Positions 33,736 to 42,926 of a stretch of 53,285 nucleotides of DNA are shown here, piece by piece. Within the stretch, counting starts at the first letter, position 1. Each line of letters opens with the position of its first letter. Position numbers and translations under genes: made by a program. Below the pieces are notes generated by a model that worked only from the letters and a program-made list of their open reading frames with translations, made no database searches and had not been told where the DNA came from. The DNA comes from Sphaerotilus sp. (GTDB taxonomy: Bacteria; Pseudomonadota; Gammaproteobacteria; Burkholderiales; Burkholderiaceae_C): assembly GCF_013299175.1 (NCBI RefSeq), contig NZ_JAAFKF010000013.1, forward strand, positions 1-53,285, written 5' to 3'.

Positions 33736-34572
33736 TCAACCCTTGATGGCCCCAGCCGTCAGACCCGAGACGATCTTCTTCTGGAACACCAGCACCAGCA
33801 CCACCAGCGGCACGGTCACGATCACCGAGGCGGCCATGATGCTGCCCCACGGAATCTCGTAGGCCGTGGCGCCCGAGATCATCGAGATGCCCACGGGCAC
33901 GGTGCGCTGGAAGTCGTCGGTCATGAAGGTCAGCGCGAACAGGAACTCGTTCCACGCGCCGATGAAGGCCAGCAGCCCGGTCGAGACCAGCGCCGGCGCC
34001 AGCAGCGGCATGAAGACCTCGAAGATGATGCGCAGCGGGCCACAGCCGTCCATGATCGCGGCCTCTTCCAGCTCTTTCGGCAGGCCGCGCATGAAGGTGG
34101 TCAGCATCCACACCGTGAACGGCAGCGTGAACACCGTGTACGGCACCACCAGACCGATCGAGCGGTTGTACAGCCCCAGCGCCTGCATCAGCTCGAACAT
34201 GCCCGACAGCACCGCCACCTGCGGGAACATCGACACCGCCAGGATCGTCAGCAGCAGCGCGCTCTTGCCCTTGAAGTCGATGCGGCCCAGGGCATACGCA
34301 CCCGTGACGGCCATCAGCATCGAGATCACCACCGTGATGGTGGCCACCATGATCGAGTTGCCGAGCTGGGTGCCGAAGGGCTGCTTGCCGTTGAACAGGG
34401 TGACGTAGTTGCTCAGCGTCGGTGCATCCGGCAGCAGGCTGGTGCTGAACAGCGCCGTGCCGGTCTTGAGCGACGTGGTGACGGTGTAGAGGAAGGGGTA
34501 GACCGACACCACGACGACCAGCGCCGCGAGCAGGTACAGGACGATCGAACCCCAGAGTGGACGCCGGTTCAT
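33736..34572 (-). CDS. aglG: Alpha-glucoside ABC transporter permease (MalG type)
   Basis: A 278-residue permease with six hydrophobic helices. The EAA loop reads ELEEAAIMDGCGPLRIIFEVFMPLLAP (about 185-211), the contact site for the ATPase. The start at 34572 shares one base with the stop of the preceding permease gene (TGATG) and gives the usual MalG length. The long frame to 34983 is a shadow of that gene. It sits five bases before the glucosidase gene. It forms the inner-membrane channel with the partner permease. Confidence 0.92.
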   Translation of the reverse strand: MNRRPLWGSIVLYLLAALVVVVSVYPFLYTVTTSLKTGTALFSTSLLPDAPTLSNYVTLFNGKQPFGTQLGNSIMVATITVVISMLMAVTGAYALGRIDFKGKSALLLTILAVSMFPQVAVLSGMFELMQALGLYNRSIGLVVPYTVFTLPFTVWMLTTFMRGLPKELEEAAIMDGCGPLRIIFEVFMPLLAPALVSTGLLAFIGAWNEFLFALTFMTDDFQRTVPVGISMISGATAYEIPWGSIMAASVIVTVPLVVLVLVFQKKIVSGLTAGAIKG

Positions 34573-35486
34573 CAGTTCGACTCCTCGTTGAGCTTGACGC
34601 GGGCAGCGCGCATGAAGAGCAGCGCCGCCAGGAAGATGATGACCGTCAGCGACGTCGAGGCCGCCGAGCCGGAGCCGAGGTTGCCGTTGTCCACCATGTC
34701 GCGGCGCACGAAGCCCGACATGCTGATGGTGGAGCCGCTGTTGGAGGTCAGCACGAAGATCAGGTCGAAGATGCGCAGCGCGTCCAGCAGCCGGAAGATC
34801 ACCGCCACCATCAGCGGGTGCTTGATCAGCGGCAGCGTCACCTTCCAGAACAGCCGCAGCGGATGCACGCCATCGACACGCGCGGCCTCGTAGCAGTCCT
34901 TGGGCAGCGTCTGCAGCGCGGCCAGGATCAGCAGGGCCATGAAGGGCGTGGTCTTCCACACGTCCACGGCCACGACCGTCCACAGCGCATAGGCCGGGTC
35001 GGCGGTGAAGGCGATCTTGTTGGCGATGACGCCCCAGTCCACCAGCAACTGGTTGATCAGCCCGAACTGGTCATGCAGGATCCAGCCCCACATCTTGGCC
35101 GACACGATGGTCGGAATGGCCCAGGGCACCAGCACGGCGGTGCGCACCAGCGTGCGGCCCTTGAACTCCTGGTTCAGCAGCATCGCCACGCCCAGGCCGG
35201 CCAGCGTCTCCAGGATCACCGAGAAGAACGAGAACTGGAAGGTGTTCTTGATCGACACGCCCCAGTCCGTCGCCCAGAAATCGGCCGAGAAGATGGAGTT
35301 GCCGAACAGGCCGTACTCGGAGAAGTAGTTGTCAAAGCCGACGTAGTTGTACTCGGCGATGTTATTGATGTTCGTGTCCGTGAAACTGAACCAGATCGAC
35401 CGCGCCAGCGGCCAGCCAGCCACCAGCACCATCAGGATCAGCATCGGGGCCAGGAAGGTCCAGGCGATGCGCGTGCGGTTTTTCAT
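34572..35486 (-). CDS. aglF: Alpha-glucoside ABC transporter permease (MalF type)
   Basis: A 304-residue permease with six helices. The EAA loop is DCYEAARVDGVHPLRLFWKVTLPLI (about 198-222). The periplasmic loop after helix 1 (residues about 35-100) is longer than in MalG-type partners, as normal for this subunit. It is the second gene of the agl operon, after the binding protein and a hairpin-bearing 127-base gap. Confidence 0.92.
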   Translation of the reverse strand: MKNRTRIAWTFLAPMLILMVLVAGWPLARSIWFSFTDTNINNIAEYNYVGFDNYFSEYGLFGNSIFSADFWATDWGVSIKNTFQFSFFSVILETLAGLGVAMLLNQEFKGRTLVRTAVLVPWAIPTIVSAKMWGWILHDQFGLINQLLVDWGVIANKIAFTADPAYALWTVVAVDVWKTTPFMALLILAALQTLPKDCYEAARVDGVHPLRLFWKVTLPLIKHPLMVAVIFRLLDALRIFDLIFVLTSNSGSTISMSGFVRRDMVDNGNLGSGSAASTSLTVIIFLAALLFMRAARVKLNEESN

Positions 35487-35549
35487 GGGAAATGTCCAGT
35501 GTCCAGTTCAGCCCGGAAAACAAGAAGGGGCGCCAGCAACCATCGCAGA

Positions 35550-35582
35550 CGCCCCGCAGGGAGCAACACCCCTGGCGGGGCG
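35550..35582 (-). promoter_or_regulatory. Strong intercistronic hairpin between binding-protein and permease genes
   Basis: CGCCCCGCAGGG (35550-35561) pairs with CCCTGGCGGGGCG (35570-35582), leaving one bulged base and an eight-base loop. A competing weaker hairpin uses the same CGCCCC (35550-35555) with GGGGCG at 35527-35532; on the minus-strand RNA that one is followed by UUCUUGUUUU, like a leaky terminator. Such elements usually raise the binding-protein level over the permeases by stabilising or partially terminating the mRNA. Confidence 0.55.
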
Positions 35583-35613
35583 CGACCTCACTCAGCCGTG
35601 GCTCACCACCGGT

Positions 35614-36882
35614 TTACCACTTGGCCTTCTTGATCTGCTTGAGCTTGGCTTCCAGCTTCTTGACCGCGTCGGTGCCGTTGGACTTCTTCTCCAGCACGTC
35701 GTGGGCGGCGTCCCAGAAAGCGTTCGAGACTTCCGGGTACTTCAGGCCAGTGGCGGTGGCCGGACGGGCCACGGCGTTGGTGAACACGTCCAGCAGCTCG
35801 ACCATGAAGGGATTCGCCTTCGCCACGTCCGCGTCCTTGTACAGGGCCGGGATGGTCGGGTTGTAGGAGCCACCGACAGCGCGCTTCTTCTGCACTTCGG
35901 CGCTGGCCATGTACAGCGCCAGCGAAGCCGCCGCGTCGATGTTCTTCGAGTACTTGCTCACCGCGAGCTGCCAGCCACCCAGGGTCGCGGCCTTGCGGGA
36001 GCCTTCACCCGTGCCAGCCGGCAGCGGCACGACACCGATCTTGTCCTTGATCGGGCTGTCGGCGGCCTGGCCCAGCGACCAGGCATACGGCCAGTTGCGC
36101 ATGAACGCCGCCTTGCCGTTCTGCCACACGCCACGGGCGTCTTCCTCGCCGTAGTTCATCACGCCCTGGGGAGCGATGGTGCCGATCCACGACGCCGCCT
36201 GGTCCAGCGCCTTGGCGGCCTGCGGGTTGTTGATGGTGATGTTGCCCTTGTTGTCGATGATGGTGCCACCGCCGTAGCTGTAGACCCACTCCGCCGCGTC
36301 GCAGGTCAGACCTTCATACGCCTTGGCCTGGAACACGAAGCCCTGGAAGTCCTTGTCGGTGGCGCGCTCGGCGTCCTGGATCTTCTTGGCGCCCGCGGCC
36401 AGCTCTTCCCAGGTCTGCGGCACCTTCACGCCGTGCTTGGTCAGCAGATCCTTGCGGTAGAACAGCAGGCCCGCGTCGGTGAACCAGGGCATGCCGACCA
36501 GCTTGCCGTCCACGGTGTTGTTGGCGACGATCGCGGGGAAGTGGGTGTTCTCGACGCCCTTGGAATACTTCTTCAGATCGACCAGGTGGTCCTTGATGAC
36601 GCCCGGCCAGACCACGTCGATCATGACCACGTCCAGCTCGGACGACTTGGCGGCGAACTGCTGGCGCAGCAGGGCCAGGTTGTCGGTGGAGCTTTGCGGC
36701 GGGGTGTACATCTTCACCTTGTGGCCGTTCTTCTTGCCCCAGTCTTCGGCGAACTTGCCGCAGAACTCGACATCCGCCGCATTGCTGCCGCACGAGATGG
36801 TGATGGTGGCCGCGTGTGCGCTGACCAGACCGCCGAACGCCAGGGCGACGCCCGCGGCAACTTGCTTGTAAGTGATCGACAT
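35614..36882 (-). CDS. aglE: Alpha-glucoside-binding periplasmic protein
   Basis: A 422-residue SBP_bac_1 protein. Signal peptide residues 1-24 (MSITYKQVAAGVALAFGGLVSAHA) are followed by ATITISCGSNAADVEFCGKF. Later blocks (VVWPGVIKDHLVDLKKYS, WFTDAGLLFYRKDLL and a GGGTIIDNKG region) fit the AglE/ThuE class that binds sucrose, maltose or trehalose. It is the promoter-proximal gene of a nine-gene minus-strand operon. AGGAGA precedes the ATG, and a HexR-like palindrome lies 49-63 bases upstream of it. The exact sugar cannot be set from sequence, but the amylosucrase downstream favours sucrose. Confidence 0.9.
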   Translation of the reverse strand: MSITYKQVAAGVALAFGGLVSAHAATITISCGSNAADVEFCGKFAEDWGKKNGHKVKMYTPPQSSTDNLALLRQQFAAKSSELDVVMIDVVWPGVIKDHLVDLKKYSKGVENTHFPAIVANNTVDGKLVGMPWFTDAGLLFYRKDLLTKHGVKVPQTWEELAAGAKKIQDAERATDKDFQGFVFQAKAYEGLTCDAAEWVYSYGGGTIIDNKGNITINNPQAAKALDQAASWIGTIAPQGVMNYGEEDARGVWQNGKAAFMRNWPYAWSLGQAADSPIKDKIGVVPLPAGTGEGSRKAATLGGWQLAVSKYSKNIDAAASLALYMASAEVQKKRAVGGSYNPTIPALYKDADVAKANPFMVELLDVFTNAVARPATATGLKYPEVSNAFWDAAHDVLEKKSNGTDAVKKLEAKLKQIKKAKW

Positions 36883-36930
36883 GATGGGCTGTCTCCTGTT
36901 GTTTGTGGCAATTCACGCCACGGATCACAA

Positions 36931-36945
36931 TGTAATTTTCTTACA
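36931..36945. promoter_or_regulatory. HexR-like operator upstream of aglE
   Basis: TGTAATTTTCTTACA is an inverted repeat matching the HexR consensus TGTAAT-N3-ATTACA at all but one base. It lies about 50 bases upstream of the aglE ATG, where minus-strand core promoter elements would be expected (TTTTAG, 17 bases, TACATT overlaps it). Confidence 0.65.
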
Positions 36946-37123
36946 GCACTCCTAAAACTAGTGAAAACCCTCAAAAGTCTCGTGATTGAGTGCCGAAGGA
37001 GTGCCTGGAAATTAAGCATTTCAATCGTTTTCATCCGCACCGGTATCGTTTGCGTTCTGTTGCGCTGGCGATCGTGTGCCAAATGCGTGCAAAGTCTGGC
37101 GGTACACGGCCCTTGAGTTTCAA

Positions 37124-37138
37124 TGTAATTTCATTACC
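37124..37138. promoter_or_regulatory. HexR-like operator upstream of glk-hexR
   Basis: TGTAATTTCATTACC matches the HexR consensus TGTAAT-N3-ATTACA except for the last base. It ends 10 bases before the ATG at 37149, in place of a ribosome-binding site. This suggests autorepression by the HexR half of the encoded protein and a very short or absent leader. Confidence 0.65.
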
Positions 37139-37148
37139 ATTTGTGCCC

Positions 37149-38996
37149 ATGAGCATCCCCATGAGTCCCCATCCCGCCGCCCTGCCCTATCCCGACGGCC
37201 CGCGCCTGCTGGCCGATGTCGGGGCCAGCAACATCCGCTTCGCGCTGGAGACGGCACCGGCCTGTTTCGGCAGTACCGCCGTCCTGCCCTGCGCCGCGCA
37301 CGACAGCCTGGCGTCGGCAATCCGCACGTTCCTGCAGGGCCAGAACCTCGCCAGCGTGCGCCACGCCGCGCTGTCGCTGCCCAACCCGATCTCGGGCGAC
37401 CAGATCAAGCTGACCAACCACCCGTGGGAGTTCTCGGTCGAGGCGTTGCGTCGGGCGCTGGGTCTGCAAACCTTGCTGGCCATCAACGACTACACCGCGC
37501 TCGCCATGGGCCTGACCCGGCTGGCGCCCGACGAGCGGATCCAGATCGGCGGTGGCGACTCGGTGCCCGGCGCGGTGATTGGCGTGATCGGGCCGGGCAC
37601 GGGGCTGGGCGTGTCGGCGCTGGTGCCCTTCCAGGACCGCAACGTCAGCCTCACCACCGAAGGCGGCCACGCCAGCTACCCGGCGCAGGATGAAGACGAA
37701 GCCCTCGTCGTCGCCCACGCCCGCCAACGCCATGGCCATGTCTCGGGCGAGCGGCTGATCTCGGCCTCCGGGCTGGAGCTGACCTACGAGGCGCTGGCCC
37801 TGCGCAGCGGCCACCAGCCCGCCACCCGCAGCGCCCCCGACATTTCAGCCGCCGCACTCGCCACCGAGCCGGACCCGGTGGCCCGGCAGGCGCTGTCGGT
37901 GTTCTGCGCCATGCTGGGCACCGCCGCCGGCAATCTGGCGCTGACGCTGGGCGCGCAGGGCGGTGTCTACATCGGTGGGGGCATCGTGCCGCAGATCGCG
38001 GGGTTCTTCGCGCAATCGGCATTCCGCGCCCGCTTCGAGTCCAAGGGACGCTTCCAGCCGTGGCTGGCGCGCGTGCCGACGTGGATCGTCACGGCGCCGC
38101 GGGCGGGCCTGCGCGGTGCGTCTGCCATGCTCGACGACCACCTCACGGCCGACCACGGCGCCGGGCCCCTGCTGGTGGACATCCGGGCGTCGATGGACAA
38201 GCTCTCGGCATCCGAACGCATCGTCGCGCAGGATCTGCTCTCGGCGCCGCGGGCGTGGATGAGCGACTCGATCGCCCGCATCGCCGAACGCTGCGGCGTG
38301 AGCACCCCGACGGTGATGCGCTTTTGCCGCTCGCTGGGCTTCAAGGGGCTGGTGGACTTCAAGCTGCGGCTGGGCTCCGGCCTGTCCGGCACCACCAAGG
38401 TCGCCCACCGCGAGGTCAGCGCCAACGACCCCACCGCGGAGCGCATCGGCAAGGTCTTCGACAACTCGATCTCGGCGCTGATCGGGCTGCGCGACCGGCT
38501 GCACCCGGAGGTCTTCGAGCGCGCGGTCGCGGCCCTGGCCGGGGCACGGCGCATCGAGGTCTACGGCACCGGCAGCGCCGCCCTCGCCGCCGAGGATGCG
38601 CAACACAAACTAGGCCGACTCGGCCTGGCCGCGCTGGCACGCACCGACCCGCAGCAGCAGAACCTGACCTCGCTCTACCTCGGCGCCGAGGACGTGCTGC
38701 TGGTGCTGTCGAACTCGGGCGAACTCGACTCGGTCAACGCCGCCGTGGCCCGCGCCCGCCACGCCGGCACCACGGTGATCGCCATGTGCCCGCAACGCAG
38801 CGAGCTGGCGCGGCTGGCGGACATCGTGCTGCCCGTGGACCACCCGGACGACGTGCAGGCGCTGGTGCCGATGGTGTCGCGGTTGATGCAGACGGTGGTG
38901 GTCGATGCGCTGGTGAGCGACCTGGCGCTGCAGCGGCGCCCGCACATCACGGCGGCGCTGGCCCACCAGGACGATCAACGCTTCGGCACGCTCAGT

Positions 38997-39011
<15 letters not shown>
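37149..39011 (+). CDS. glk: Bifunctional glucokinase / HexR-type RpiR regulator
   Basis: A 620-residue fusion known from Burkholderiales. Residues 15-335 are a ROK-independent bacterial glucokinase: [14 protein letters not shown] (20-33), catalytic Asp in [11 protein letters not shown] (Asp114), [11 protein letters not shown] and [10 protein letters not shown]. Residues 345-410 form the RpiR helix-turn-helix ([18 protein letters not shown]), and 455-600 a SIS domain ([22 protein letters not shown]). The kinase makes glucose-6-phosphate from glucose released by the neighbouring glucosidases. The regulator half probably senses an Entner-Doudoroff intermediate, as HexR does with KDPG. The start at 37149 was chosen over the 159-base extension, which would cover the operator. 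The stop overlaps the convergent ATPase gene by 15 bases. Confidence 0.93.
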
Positions 39012-40037
<1,026 letters not shown>

Positions 40038-40070
40038 GTTGGCCTCCTCGAATGTCGAATGCTCAGTGGT

Positions 40071-41099
40071 TCAGGGGGACGGGCACAGACTCAACGCGCC
40101 CGTGTCCGCATCGACGCGCAGCGGCATCGGGTCGCAGACCGTGCCGGCGAATGTGCCGTCGGTCTGCCAGTAGTTGAAGGCCATGAGCGCAGGGCCGCTG
40201 TCGGTCTCGACGATGCGCCCGGCGTAGCGGCGGCACGGCACGTCGCCATCCAGGAACGGCGCCGGCCCGACCCGCCACGGCCCGAGCGGGTGCTCGGCCA
40301 TCAGGTAGTGCGTGCCCCAGACCGGTGGCTGGCCGCTGGCGGCGAGGTGGCGCGCCGCGTAGTCCTGCGACCAGTGCTCGCCAGCGTTGCAGAAGAAGCA
40401 GTACCAGCGCCCGCCGATCTCCAGCACCTGCGGCACTTCGAGCTGACCGAAGTCGCCCGCGAACACCGGCGGGCACAGCGTCCAGTTCTGGAGGTCCGGC
40501 GAACGCGCCAGGCCGATCGCGCCGCGGGTGTTCAGCTCGTCGCCGTCCGGCACGCGGGCGGTGAAGTACATCAGCCAGCCGTCGCCGTCCGGGTCGCGCA
40601 TCACCCAGGGGTCGCGCATCGCCCGGCCGTCCCACGGGCCGCCGTCCGGCAGCACGTATTCCTCGTACAGCGCGCTGACCGGATCGCCCGCCACGAGGTC
40701 CAGCACCAGCCCGTCGCCGACCCGCTGCCAGTGGTGGCCATCCACGCTGGTGGCGCGGCCGATGCGCTGGCGGCGGCCGTTTTCGGCCGAGCCGGTGCCG
40801 GTGTAGAACTGGTGCCAGCCGCCCGCGTCGTCGCGCACGACCGAGCCGGTCCACACCGTCTTGTCGTCCCAGGCGGGCGACGCAGCCGGCGAGAGGCAGG
40901 TGCCCAGGTGGGTCCAGTTCACCAGGTCGGTGCTGACGGCGTGGCCCTGCGTCACGTTCCAGTGGCGCAAGGACTCGTCCCCCAGCGCCTTGTCGGCTTT
41001 CAGGAACCAGATGTGCCAGCAGGTCTCGTCGCTGTCACCGGACTCGCCGACGCGGAGGGTCCAGAAGTCCCAGATCCATTGGTCTTGCAGTGCAAGCAT
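40071..41099 (-). CDS. GH32/GH43/GH68-like five-bladed propeller glycosidase
   Basis: A 342-residue cytoplasmic protein without signal peptide. The candidate catalytic triad of this clan is visible: Asp11 in QWIWDFWTL (nucleophile position), Asp163 in AMRDPWVMRDP (R-D-P motif) and Glu221 in QLEVPQVLEIGGRWYCFF (acid/base). Repeated blade patterns such as VWTGSVV...HQFYTGT and WLMYFTARV support the fold. GH32 enzymes usually read N-D-P-N-G at the first motif and E-C-P at the last, so this is a divergent beta-fructosidase-like member. It lies between the permeases and the ATPase, as glucosidases do in the agl operon, implying that it cleaves the transported sugar. Activity on a fructoside is inferred. 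Confidence 0.7.
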   Translation of the reverse strand: MLALQDQWIWDFWTLRVGESGDSDETCWHIWFLKADKALGDESLRHWNVTQGHAVSTDLVNWTHLGTCLSPAASPAWDDKTVWTGSVVRDDAGGWHQFYTGTGSAENGRRQRIGRATSVDGHHWQRVGDGLVLDLVAGDPVSALYEEYVLPDGGPWDGRAMRDPWVMRDPDGDGWLMYFTARVPDGDELNTRGAIGLARSPDLQNWTLCPPVFAGDFGQLEVPQVLEIGGRWYCFFCNAGEHWSQDYAARHLAASGQPPVWGTHYLMAEHPLGPWRVGPAPFLDGDVPCRRYAGRIVETDSGPALMAFNYWQTDGTFAGTVCDPMPLRVDADTGALSLCPSP

Positions 41100-41117
41100 T
41101 GTCGACGTCCCCCAGCC

Positions 41118-41963
41118 TCAGCCCTTGACCCCGCTGCCCATCGCCGACTGGATGAACCAGCGTTGGAACAGCAGGTACACCCCCAGCACCGGCGCCGACA
41201 TCAGCACCGAGAAGGCCATCACGTCGCCCCAGATCGGCGGCGGTGTGCCGAAGAACTGCGCGAGTGCCAGCGCCACCGGCCGCACCTCCGCCCCGCGCGT
41301 GACCATCAGCGGCCACAGGAAGGCGTTCCAGTACTCCAAGCTCTGCAGGATCGCGACCGTCGCGATCGCCGGCAGCGACAGCGGCATGATGATCTGCCAG
41401 TAGATCTTCAGGTGCGTGGCACCGTCGAGGAAGGCCGCCTCGTCGTAGTCCTTCGGGATCTTGGCGAAGAACTGGTAGAACAGGAAGATCGAGAACGGGT
41501 GGGCGATGAACGGGACGATCTGGGCCTGGTAGGTATCGACCCAACCGACCTGGTTCATCATCAAGAGCATCGGCACCGCCAGCGCCTCCATCGGGATGAT
41601 GATCAGCGAGATCACCGCCATCACGATCCAGTTGCGGCCGGGGAAGCTGATCCGCGCCAAGGCATACGCCGCCAGCGAGTTCACGAACACGCCGAAGACG
41701 ACGATGCACACGACGATCAGCGCCGAGTTCATCAGGTAGCGCGGCACGGGCGAGGTGGAGTCGTTCAGCACCTGCCGGAAGTTCTCCAGCGAGATCTGCG
41801 ACGGATCGACCCAGAAGGCACGCCAGTTGCCGAAGTCGATCAGGATCTGCTGCTCGTCGGCCTTCAGCGAAGTAGCGACCATCAGCATCAGCGGCGCCAG
41901 CACGAAGGCCAGCAGCGCAAGCGCAATGATCATGAGGGACAGTCGTTCGACGCGGGTGCTCAT
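41118..41963 (-). CDS. Sugar ABC transporter permease (MalG type), second system
   Basis: A 281-residue permease with six hydrophobic helices. The EAA loop reads DYDEAAFLDGATHLKIYWQIIMPLSL near residues 185-210. The start at 41963 overlaps the stop of the preceding permease gene (ATGA) and gives the family's length; the 567-codon frame upstream shadows that gene. It is followed by the GH32-like gene after 18 bases. Confidence 0.9.
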   Translation of the reverse strand: MSTRVERLSLMIIALALLAFVLAPLMLMVATSLKADEQQILIDFGNWRAFWVDPSQISLENFRQVLNDSTSPVPRYLMNSALIVVCIVVFGVFVNSLAAYALARISFPGRNWIVMAVISLIIIPMEALAVPMLLMMNQVGWVDTYQAQIVPFIAHPFSIFLFYQFFAKIPKDYDEAAFLDGATHLKIYWQIIMPLSLPAIATVAILQSLEYWNAFLWPLMVTRGAEVRPVALALAQFFGTPPPIWGDVMAFSVLMSAPVLGVYLLFQRWFIQSAMGSGVKG

Positions 41964-42856
41964 TCGACAGCCCTTTCTTCCTTGACCAGACGACGTTGGA
42001 CCAGACTGATGCCGAGCACGATCAGGAAAAACACCACCGCCGCCGCCGCCGCGATGCCGACCTTGCCCTGCCGGAAGCCGGTGAGGTAGATGAAGCGCAC
42101 CAGCGTGTCGGTGACGCCGGACGGGCCACCCTTGGTCAGCAGCTCGACCTGGGTGAACAGCTTGAACGCCAGGATGGTGGTCGTCATCACCACGAGGATG
42201 TGCGTGTTGAGCAGGCCCGGCATGGTGATGTGCCAGAACTCGTTGAAGCGGTTCGCGCCGTCCAGCCGGGCGGCTTCGTACAGGTCGGTGTTGATGCTCT
42301 GCAGCCCCGCCAGGTACACCACCATCTGGAACGGAAACCCCTGCCACGCCGACATCAGCACCAGCGCCGGCATGGCGGTCTTCGGGTTGCCGAGCCAGTC
42401 CACCGGATCGGCGAGGCCGAAGGTCAGCGCATGCAGCAGCGTGTTGAAGAAGCCGCTCATCTGGAACAGCGAGAACCAGATCACCGAGACCACGACCATC
42501 GAGATCACGGTCGGCAGGAAGTAGATGCCGCGGAACAGTTGCCGCATCGGCAGCTTGGTGTTGATCAGCATCGCCACCGCGAGGCCGAGGCCGCACTGCA
42601 GCGGCACCACCAGCACGGTGAAGTACGCCGTGTTGAGCAGCGTGCGCACGAAGTCCTCGTTCTCGAAGACGCGCGCGTAGTTGCGCCAGCCGATCCACTC
42701 GGTCGGCACATTCGGGTTTGGCACCAACCGCTGGTCGGTGAAGGAAAACGCCACCGTCAGCAGGAACGGCAGCACGATGAAAAGCAGGATCAGCGCCAGC
42801 GCCGGGCTCAGGAACAGCCACGGGCGCAGCGTGGTCTGCTGTCGCACGGCAAGCAT
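41960..42856 (-). CDS. Sugar ABC transporter permease (MalF type), second system
   Basis: A 298-residue permease with six helices. The EAA loop is DLYEAARLDGANRFNEFWHITMPGLL (about 198-223). It begins MLAVRQQTTLRPWLFLSPALALILLF, with helix 1 at about 13-35. Its gene follows a 70-base gap after the binding-protein gene containing a strong hairpin. It pairs with the next permease to form the channel. Confidence 0.9.
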   Translation of the reverse strand: MLAVRQQTTLRPWLFLSPALALILLFIVLPFLLTVAFSFTDQRLVPNPNVPTEWIGWRNYARVFENEDFVRTLLNTAYFTVLVVPLQCGLGLAVAMLINTKLPMRQLFRGIYFLPTVISMVVVSVIWFSLFQMSGFFNTLLHALTFGLADPVDWLGNPKTAMPALVLMSAWQGFPFQMVVYLAGLQSINTDLYEAARLDGANRFNEFWHITMPGLLNTHILVVMTTTILAFKLFTQVELLTKGGPSGVTDTLVRFIYLTGFRQGKVGIAAAAAVVFFLIVLGISLVQRRLVKEERAVE

Positions 42857-42873
42857 GGGGAATCCTTCGGAGA

Positions 42874-42902
42874 CCGGGCAGGTGGATGCACCACCCGCCC
42901 GG
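42874..42902 (-). promoter_or_regulatory. Intercistronic hairpin after the second binding-protein gene
   Basis: CCGGGC (42874-42879) and GGTGG (42881-42885) pair with CCACC (42891-42895) and GCCCGG (42897-42902), giving an eleven-base-pair stem with one opposed mismatch and a five-base loop. No U-run follows on the minus strand, so mRNA stabilisation upstream is more likely than termination. The position matches the hairpin in the agl operon. Confidence 0.6.
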
Positions 42903-42926
42903 CAGAGTCAGGGAAGACTCAGGCGA

